12,327 bases of DNA from Ilumatobacteraceae bacterium. Lineage in GTDB: Bacteria; Actinomycetota; Acidimicrobiia; Acidimicrobiales; Ilumatobacteraceae. This document shows positions 7,099 through 12,327 of the stretch, piece by piece (position 1 is the first letter of the stretch; every line of letters begins with the position of its first letter). A program made the translations under genes and the position numbers. Under the pieces are notes generated by a model, which made no database searches, was not told the origin of the DNA, and saw nothing but the letters and a program-made list of their open reading frames with translations. The stretch spans positions 1 through 12,327 of the forward strand of contig JAENVT010000276.1 in assembly GCA_016650435.1 (NCBI GenBank). The letters run 5' to 3'.

Positions 7099-8064
7099 AT
7101 GGTCGACAATGTTCGCGCCGGGTCCTGGCGAGCCATGGGATGTTCCGTCGATGTCGTCCTCGTCGGCGGCCCGATGGCCTTGCTCGATCTGGCCAGAACG
7201 TCGATCGACCACCTCGAACAGTGCTGGAGTCGCTTCACGTCCCACAGCGACATCAGCCGCCTGAACCACGCCGCCGGGTCGACCGTCCACGTCGACCCGG
7301 CGACGGTGGTTTTGCTGCAGGCCATGCTCGACGGCTGGCGTGTCACCGCCGGCGCGTTCGATCCGACCCTGCTCGCCCCGTTGGCGGGTCTCGGCTACGC
7401 GGCGAGCTGGCATGATCCTGCTGCAGTTACGTCGCTGCCCTCCGGTGCGTTGGCCCGCAGCGACCTCGAACAGATGTGGATCGATCGCGAACGGAACCTC
7501 GTGCGCGCACCCAGCGGGCAATGCCTCGACGCCGGTGGAATCGGAAAAGGCCTTGCCGCCGATCTGGTCGCCGGTCAACTGCTGGCAGCAGGTGCCGATG
7601 GCGTCTCGGTTTCAATTGGCGGCGATGTCGCCGTTCGCGGCGCGTCGCCACAAGCGGGCGGTTGGCTGATCGGTATTGCCGACCCGTCGGATGACGAACT
7701 GGAGTGCGGGCAACTGGCGATGATCGAAGGTGGCGTTGCCACGTCGGGAACCCTGCGTCGCCGCTGGCTTGGCGACGACGGTGAACCTGTTCACCACCTG
7801 CTCGATCCGGCGACTCAGCGGCCGGCTCATCACGCCCGTCAGATCGTGGCCGCGACCGTCATCGCGGGTACAGCGGCGTGGGCGGAAGTGTGGACGAAAG
7901 CTGTGATGGTGCGTGGCACGGAAGTGCTGGCGGAGCTCGACGACCGCGGGCTCGGCGCCCAAGTGACGTACGCCGACCTGACGTCGTCGGCCAACCAGGC
8001 CTGGTCTTCGTTCGCCGTTCAGGCGAGCAGCGGCGCGACCTCGTTGGCGATGAAGTCGACATGA
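7099..8064 (+). CDS. apbE: FAD:protein FMN transferase (ApbE family)
   Basis: The protein has 321 residues. ApbE enzymes split FAD and attach FMN covalently to a Ser/Thr of extracytoplasmic or membrane redox proteins. Visible family segments in order: RAMGCSVDVVL (11-21), SRFTSHSDISRLN (44-56), GAFDPTLLAPLAGLGY (85-100), LDAGGIGKGLAADLVAG (143-159), VSIGGDVAVRG (171-181), GGVATSGTLRRRW (211-223), HHLLDPATQRP (232-242) and TVIAGTAAWAEVWTKAVMVRG (253-273). The canonical metal-binding AD...T signature near 262 reads AEVWTK, which may mark a subfamily. No signal peptide or lipobox is seen, so action in the cytoplasm or export by another path is open. The start is five bases after the previous stop; ATG at 7135 is an alternative. 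The final 15 residues are encoded in a 46-base overlap with the converging LLM gene and include SSGATS (310-315), similar to an ApbE target site. Confidence 0.93.
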   Translation: MVDNVRAGSWRAMGCSVDVVLVGGPMALLDLARTSIDHLEQCWSRFTSHSDISRLNHAAGSTVHVDPATVVLLQAMLDGWRVTAGAFDPTLLAPLAGLGYAASWHDPAAVTSLPSGALARSDLEQMWIDRERNLVRAPSGQCLDAGGIGKGLAADLVAGQLLAAGADGVSVSIGGDVAVRGASPQAGGWLIGIADPSDDELECGQLAMIEGGVATSGTLRRRWLGDDGEPVHHLLDPATQRPAHHARQIVAATVIAGTAAWAEVWTKAVMVRGTEVLAELDDRGLGAQVTYADLTSSANQAWSSFAVQASSGATSLAMKST

Positions 8065-8954
8065 TCGAGATCTGACAGATCCAGGATCTGGAAGTACACC
8101 CGGTTGGCGCCGGCATCGATGTACTTGCGAACTGCTGCTGCGGTCTCTTCTGCTGTGCCGGCAGCACCGTTCTTGCGAAGCTCGGCTGGGTCGCGTCCGA
8201 TCGCGCTGGCACGCCGCGTGACGTCGGCTTCTGTCGCTCCCGCGCATGCCACGAGTGCTACCGAGTAGCGCATCGGCCGTTTGCGATCGATTGCCGCGCA
8301 AGCTTCCTCAACCCGTTGCTTACGTTCGCTGAACGTCTCGACGGGCGCGAACGAGGCGTTGCACTCCGCGGCGTATCGGGCGGTCAGCGCCGGTGTCCGT
8401 TTCTTGCCACCGCCACCGATGATGATCGGAAGCGGCTGCTGCACAGGCTTTGGCAAGCCGGGCGAATTCGTCACGCTGTGCACCTTGCCGGAGTAGCTGA
8501 ACATCTCGCCCAGCGGCGTGTTCCACAGGCCGTCGATGATCGCCAGTTGATCGGTCAGCTTGTCGAAACGCCCAGGTGCATCGGGGAAGTCGAATCCGTA
8601 TGCGCTGTGTTCGGCCTCGTACCAACCTGCACCGATGCCCAGCTCGATGCGCCCGCCGCTCATCTGGTCGACTTGGGCGACGCTGATCGCCAGCAGCCCC
8701 GGACCGCGAAACGTGACCGGCGAAACCAGGGTTCCCAGGCGAATCGTCGATGTTTCGCGAGCTAGCCCGCCAAGCGTGACCCATGCGTCGGTCGGGCCCG
8801 GCAGACCATTGACGTCACCCATCTTCAGGTAATGATCGCTACGGAAGAACCCGCCGTAGCCCAGTGCCTCGGCGCGTTGAGCGAGCGTCAGCAAGGTGTC
8901 ATATGACGCGCCTTGCTGGGGTTCGGTGAAGATGCACAGGTCGGAAAGCTGCAT
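8019..8954 (-). CDS. LLM-class F420-dependent-type oxidoreductase
   Basis: The protein has 311 residues starting MQLSDLCIFTEPQQGASYD at ATG 8954; the longer open frame to 9137 lies antisense-like inside the hydrolase gene region and has no family similarity. It is a luciferase-like TIM barrel. Clear family segments are FFRSDHYLKMGDVNGLPGP (36-54), ARETSTIRLGTLVSPVTFR (65-83), QVDQMSGGRIELGIGAGW (94-111), EHSAYGFDFP (115-124) and PIIIGGGGKKRTPALTARYA (176-195). This pattern is the TIGR03560-like group of F420-dependent actinobacterial oxidoreductases; F420 rather than FMN is inferred from the subfamily. Substrate is unknown. It is cytoplasmic. Its start codon has its own TANNNT hexamer although it lies 34 bases after the hydrolase stop, so it may be transcribed both with that gene and alone. 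Its 3' end overlaps apbE head-on by 46 bases. Confidence 0.9.
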   Translation of the reverse strand: MQLSDLCIFTEPQQGASYDTLLTLAQRAEALGYGGFFRSDHYLKMGDVNGLPGPTDAWVTLGGLARETSTIRLGTLVSPVTFRGPGLLAISVAQVDQMSGGRIELGIGAGWYEAEHSAYGFDFPDAPGRFDKLTDQLAIIDGLWNTPLGEMFSYSGKVHSVTNSPGLPKPVQQPLPIIIGGGGKKRTPALTARYAAECNASFAPVETFSERKQRVEEACAAIDRKRPMRYSVALVACAGATEADVTRRASAIGRDPAELRKNGAAGTAEETAAAVRKYIDAGANRVYFQILDLSDLDHVDFIANEVAPLLA

Positions 8955-8966
8955 GGTCGGACAGTA
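8955..8966 (-). promoter_or_regulatory. Putative leaderless -10 element for the LLM oxidoreductase
   Basis: On the minus strand TACTGT-CCGACC-ATG places a TANNNT hexamer exactly six bases before the start codon. No Shine-Dalgarno precedes the ATG. The same spacing is seen before the kinase and vapB genes in this window. Confidence 0.4.
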
Positions 8967-8988
8967 GTGGCCTGCTGCGAGTTGGCTG

Positions 8989-10224
8989 TCAGGCGATGAT
9001 CGACTGGTACACGAGTTGCTTGAGCTGACTGCGGATCGGGTGCGTGCTGCTGGGCAGCAGCTGGGTGAAGAACTGCACCACCAGATCTTCGGCCGGGTCG
9101 ATCCAGAACGCCGTGCTTGCTGCGCCGCCCCAGGCATACTCTCCGACGCTGCCGGGGACGCGGCCCTTCACCGGATCGATCGTCACGCTGACACCGAGAC
9201 CAAACCCAACGCCATCGAACGTCGTCTCGGCGAACAGCGGCCGGGCAAAGGCGGTCAGGTCGACGCCGCCTGGCAGGTGGTTGCTGGCCATGTACTTCAC
9301 GGTGCCGGGCGACAGGATCCGTACGCCGTCGAGCTCGCCGCCGCGCAGCAGCATCTGCGTGAATCGGTGGTAGTCGTGTGCGCTGCTGACCAGCCCTCCG
9401 CCACCGCCGTGGGCCTTCGGCTCGCGCAACGTGCCGCGGTCCATGGCATCCATCCGCGCTGCTTTTCGGGTCTGCGGATCTACGCCGTACAACCCGGCCA
9501 GGCGAGGTGCGTGGGCTTTGTCGACGAACCACGTCGTGTCGTTCATGCCGAGCGGTTCGAGCAGACGTGTTCGCAGAAGCTCGTCGAGTCGCTGGCCGGT
9601 GATGACTTCCAGTACTCGACCGAGCACATCGAGACCGACGGAGTAGTTCCATTCCGTACCCGGCTGGAACAGCAGTGGAAGCGAGGCCCACCTGTCGACG
9701 ACCGCTTCGAGATCCAGGTCGCGGGGCATGCCCCACTCGAAGCCAGCCTTGCGATACAGCTCGTCGACCGGATGAGCGAACATGAATCCGTAGGTGAGCC
9801 CGCTGGTGTGCGAGAACAGGTGCCACAAGCGCATCTTCTCCACGATCGGATCGAGGATCGGTGCGGTCGAGCTGCCGGCTCGCCACACCTTCTGGTTCCT
9901 GAACGCCGGGATGTAGCGATACACAGGGTCGTTCAGTTCGAACGCACCCTCCTCCCACAGCTGCAACGCCAGCACCGCGGTGATCGGCTTGGTCATCGAG
10001 AAGATTCGCCACAGCGTGTCGGTCTCGACGGGCATCGCGGCCTCGACATCGCGGTGGCCGTACGTCGACAGATGCACGAGCTTGCCGCGACGGCTGACGC
10101 TGATCAACCAGCCCGGCAGCCTCCCGTCGTCGACGTACTTTTGGAAGTGGGTGTCGATTCGAGCGAGTCGCTCGGCCGACATGCCGACATCGGTTGGGTC
10201 ACCCTCGAGCTGCAGCGTTGCCAT
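8989..10224 (-). CDS. Serine hydrolase of the beta-lactamase/EstB esterase family
   Basis: The protein has 411 residues from the ATG at 10224; a TTG at 10257 would add 11. It has the class C beta-lactamase/penicillin-binding-protein fold. The nucleophile motif is S76-M-T-K79, the tyrosine motif is Y194-S-V and the third box is W365-G-G rather than the KTG of true beta-lactamases. Y-S-V and WGG are the pattern of esterases such as EstB of Burkholderia gladioli and of transesterases such as LovD, so esterase or acyl-transfer activity is more likely than antibiotic resistance. No signal peptide is seen, so it is probably cytoplasmic, which also argues against cell-wall or penicillin roles. The LLM oxidoreductase follows by 34 bases on the same strand. 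The upstream 216 bases (10225-10440) hold no gene; TATCGT lies eight bases before the ATG and could be its -10 box. Confidence 0.9.
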   Translation of the reverse strand: MATLQLEGDPTDVGMSAERLARIDTHFQKYVDDGRLPGWLISVSRRGKLVHLSTYGHRDVEAAMPVETDTLWRIFSMTKPITAVLALQLWEEGAFELNDPVYRYIPAFRNQKVWRAGSSTAPILDPIVEKMRLWHLFSHTSGLTYGFMFAHPVDELYRKAGFEWGMPRDLDLEAVVDRWASLPLLFQPGTEWNYSVGLDVLGRVLEVITGQRLDELLRTRLLEPLGMNDTTWFVDKAHAPRLAGLYGVDPQTRKAARMDAMDRGTLREPKAHGGGGGLVSSAHDYHRFTQMLLRGGELDGVRILSPGTVKYMASNHLPGGVDLTAFARPLFAETTFDGVGFGLGVSVTIDPVKGRVPGSVGEYAWGGAASTAFWIDPAEDLVVQFFTQLLPSSTHPIRSQLKQLVYQSIIA

Positions 10225-10440
10225 CCTGGGCGACGATACGACGAACGTCGCGAGCAATGCGGATCGTGGCGTGCTGCTTGCCGGCTCCGCGTGCGGCTAG
10301 GGGTGATGACCTTGGCTGCGCCAGGTCGCGGTGCCAGCCGGGCAAGTGCCGTCCACACGTTGGTTTATCGGATCGATGGCGTCACCGCACAGCCAGCACC
10401 ACCAACCATCACGCTCGGCGATCCGGGTGAGTTGCATCGA

Positions 10441-10851
10441 TCAAGTCAGAACAAGCGAGCCGGGTGCCTCTTGCAGATCGATCACGGGCGCCAGTCGGGC
10501 GAAGTCGTGATCGTGGTGGAGGATCGGAAGTCCGAGCCGGATTGCCATGGCCGCGATCAGACAGTCCGTCAAACCGCGAATGGTGACACCGCGCTGGCGA
10601 GCAATGTGGAAGAGCTCGGTCGCTGATTCGAAGTCGTCGCGCGGGTACACGAGTTCGAAGTCGACCGTCTCCAGGAGTCGTCGCAGTGTGCCGACCTCTG
10701 CTCGATCGCGGGCACCGATGAGCAACTCGGCCTTGATCGGCTCGAGCAGAACCAGCAGGTCGTTACCGAACGCCTGGTCGAGCGCAAGGTCCGCTGGGCT
10801 TTCTCGTTGGCGGAGCCATTCGACCCAGGCTGACGTATCAGCAATCAGCAT
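10441..10851 (-). CDS. vapC: VapC-type PIN-domain toxin ribonuclease
   Basis: The protein has 136 residues, a normal VapC length. The acidic PIN residues are visible: D5 in MLIADTSAWVEW, E42 in KAELLIGAR, D96 in GLTDCLIAA and D114/D116 in HHDHDFARLAP. These coordinate Mg and cut RNA, often tRNA, in characterised VapC toxins. The start overlaps the vapB stop region by 14 bases on the same strand, the standard antitoxin-then-toxin order with translational coupling. The catalytic set appears intact, so the toxin is probably active and needs the antitoxin. RNA target is unknown. Confidence 0.93.
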   Translation of the reverse strand: MLIADTSAWVEWLRQRESPADLALDQAFGNDLLVLLEPIKAELLIGARDRAEVGTLRRLLETVDFELVYPRDDFESATELFHIARQRGVTIRGLTDCLIAAMAIRLGLPILHHDHDFARLAPVIDLQEAPGSLVLT

Positions 10852-11074
10852 CAGCTCGCCAATGGTGTAACGCGTCGTCGTCGAGCACGATCGGATCGTC
10901 GAGCGGTCGGTCTTTCCAGAAGCCGCGCATCGCCAGCGCCTCGGCCTTGGTCATGGGGACCACGGCCAGCTTGCGCAACGCCAGGTTGATGGCCTCGCGC
11001 TTGCTGTCGAGGTGGTACATCCGCATGACCTGGGCGCACGCGTCGTCGTCGATATCCACGTTGGTGCGTGACAT
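10838..11074 (-). CDS. vapB: VapB-type antitoxin
   Basis: The protein has 78 residues from the ATG at 11074. The N-terminal part MSRTNVDIDDDACAQVMRMY followed by HLDSKREAINLALRKLA has the short strand, helix and helix layout of VapB/ribbon-helix-helix DNA-binding antitoxins, and the acidic, Trp-containing C-terminal part (FWKDRPLDDPIVLDDDALHHW) is the likely VapC-binding segment. A longer open frame reaches 11332 but would run through the end of the dioxygenase gene. The start at 11074 fits both the family N-terminus and the promoter just before it. It overlaps vapC by 14 bases. Autoregulation through the direct repeat at its start codon is likely. Confidence 0.9.
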   Translation of the reverse strand: MSRTNVDIDDDACAQVMRMYHLDSKREAINLALRKLAVVPMTKAEALAMRGFWKDRPLDDPIVLDDDALHHWRADADC

Positions 11075-11091
11075 ACACCAATCATACACCA
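11072..11091 (-). promoter_or_regulatory. vapBC leaderless promoter with direct-repeat operator
   Basis: Reading the minus strand, TATGAT (11086-11081) is a strong -10 box, preceded by TG at the extended -10 position, and six bases later comes the vapB ATG. TGGTGTATG occurs twice, at 11091-11083 and 11080-11072, 11 bases apart; the second copy includes the start codon and the repeats straddle the -10 box. Binding of VapB-VapC here would block transcription, the usual autoregulation of these modules. Confidence 0.6.
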
Positions 11092-11130
11092 CGATCGCGG
11101 TCGCTCGTTCGATTCGCCGCTGGGGACGGA

Positions 11131-12000
11131 TCAGTGTTGCGCAGCCCGATACGGAGCCATGTCGATGCCGGGGTAGCGCACTTCCATGTCGTCGATGGTT
11201 TGCTCGGTCCAGTAGGGATGACCCGGCGCCGGAATGTCGAGCAGGGTGCGCGTGGCGGGATCCACGTTGGTCACGAACTCGATCATTTCGGGTCGCTGTC
11301 CGAGGTGGCCGAAGGCGTGCTTGTTGGTCCAACTGGCATCGGCGGCCTTGTAGTCCGCCAGCACGGTGAAGCGCGAGGCGGTTGGCGATGTCATTGACGT
11401 CCCCCGGTGGAAGACCTCGGTCGAATAGACGAGCGTGGTGCCGGCCTTGCCGCAGGCCAAGACCTCGCGGTCGCGCAGATCGCCGGGCTCGGTTCGTCGT
11501 TGGCCAAGCGGGATGTTCGCCGAAAATCGCTTCGGCACAGCGGCCGTCGCACCATTGGTCTCATCCACATCGCACAGGTAGGTGAACGTGGTGACCTGCA
11601 TCCATTTTTGCCGAACGCTGGGAACGACCAGCGTGTGGTTGCCGAAGTCGCGATGGTGATCTTGGTCGTAGTCAGTGTTGCCGGCATATTTGGCCCAGAA
11701 CTCAGCCTTGTAGAGCCGGATGTCGTCGATTCCCAAAATCTGGCGGACGATCGACAGGATCTGCGGATGGGCCACCAATCGGTTGAGTTGGGGTGACGGC
11801 CACGGAAAGTTGTTCAGACCAGAGAACGGGGTGTCAGTGAGGTCGGTGTAGGCAGCGGGCTCGGCGAAGTACTGCTCGGGTGACGGTACCTGCTGCCACA
11901 TCCCTGCCTGCAGCGTGGCCACTTCCTCTGCAGTCAATACGTCAGGTACCAGTACGAAGCCATCGGTGTGGAAGCAATCGAGTTGCTGCTCGGTCAACAC
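11131..12000 (-). CDS. Phytanoyl-CoA dioxygenase (PhyH) family protein
   Basis: The protein has 289 residues from the GTG at 12000 (VLTEQQLDCFHTDGFVLVPDVL, the standard family beginning). An open frame continues to GTG 12135 but that extension has no family similarity and its start would fall inside a HAIR element. Iron ligands are visible: H116-R-D118 in DHHRDFGNH and H198 in VFHRGTS, with R210 as the likely 2-oxoglutarate anchor. This is the Fe(II)/2-oxoglutarate oxygenase family, whose members hydroxylate phytanoyl-CoA, ectoine, halogenated or natural-product substrates; the substrate cannot be told. It is cytoplasmic. It precedes vapBC on the same strand by 56 bases and is divergent from dnaK. 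The first HAIR element lies 55 bases before the GTG, so heat-shock (HspR) control is possible. Confidence 0.85.
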   Translation of the reverse strand: MLTEQQLDCFHTDGFVLVPDVLTAEEVATLQAGMWQQVPSPEQYFAEPAAYTDLTDTPFSGLNNFPWPSPQLNRLVAHPQILSIVRQILGIDDIRLYKAEFWAKYAGNTDYDQDHHRDFGNHTLVVPSVRQKWMQVTTFTYLCDVDETNGATAAVPKRFSANIPLGQRRTEPGDLRDREVLACGKAGTTLVYSTEVFHRGTSMTSPTASRFTVLADYKAADASWTNKHAFGHLGQRPEMIEFVTNVDPATRTLLDIPAPGHPYWTEQTIDDMEVRYPGIDMAPYRAAQH

Positions 12001-12054
12001 CGGCCCAGTCTCGCATTTATGGTCCCGGTCAGCAGCACCGTTGCACAACGGAAT

Positions 12055-12327
<273 letters not shown>

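Noticed and set aside
8989..10224. True class C beta-lactamase conferring resistance
   Set aside because: The third box is WGG and the Tyr motif is YSV, as in esterases, and no signal peptide is present.
10225..10440. Possible small gene or RNA between the hydrolase and vapC
   Set aside because: No start with ribosome binding site, no cloverleaf and no strong hairpin was found in the 216 bases.
9016..10626. Plus-strand open frame of about 536 codons
   Set aside because: It is the antisense of the serine hydrolase and vapC; high-GC DNA commonly leaves such frames open and no family motif is seen.

Overview
The window looks like chromosomal DNA from a high-GC actinobacterium. Supporting signs are a coenzyme-F420-type LLM oxidoreductase, many GTG starts, several starts placed six bases after a TANNNT hexamer as in leaderless transcripts, and HspR-type inverted repeats (HAIR) in front of dnaK. 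The general look is compatible with a marine Acidimicrobiia (Ilumatobacter-like) organism, but that placement is an impression and not a database result.

Layout. (i) 1-3243: a GT1/MGT-family glycosyltransferase (minus strand, cut by the window edge) is divergent from a maltokinase/glucosamine-kinase-like phosphotransferase, which is followed by a two-SIS-domain sugar-phosphate isomerase resembling the isomerase half of GlmS. The kinase-isomerase pair suggests an amino-sugar entry route. (ii) 3312-3947: a CarF/TMEM189-type membrane desaturase, the family that makes the vinyl-ether bond of plasmalogens. (iii) 3961-6020: a two-component system (OmpR-type regulator then histidine kinase, GTGA overlap) on the minus strand. 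It is divergent from (iv) 6163-8064, a three-gene operon of a small exported acidic-tailed protein, a single-span membrane protein with a Pro/Thr-rich tail, and an ApbE-type FAD:protein FMN transferase. Phased TCTTGGA repeats lie between the two transcription units. (v) 8019-10224: an F420-dependent-type LLM oxidoreductase and an EstB-like serine hydrolase on the minus strand. The LLM gene overlaps the end of apbE by 46 bp. (vi) 10441-11074: a VapB/VapC toxin-antitoxin pair with a direct-repeat promoter. (vii) 11131-12000: a phytanoyl-CoA dioxygenase-family protein, divergent from the start of dnaK at 12178. Their shared intergenic region carries two HAIR elements.

The most interesting parts are the regulated ApbE operon, which encodes no recognisable FMN acceptor except for an odd SSGATS sequence in the tail of ApbE itself, the kinase/SIS pair with a changed active site, the CarF homologue, and the double HAIR region. 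There are no rRNA or tRNA genes, CRISPR arrays or insertion sequences that I can see. No gene-free stretch exceeds 300 bases. The longest is 10225-10440, where I see only a weak promoter-like hexamer next to the hydrolase start.
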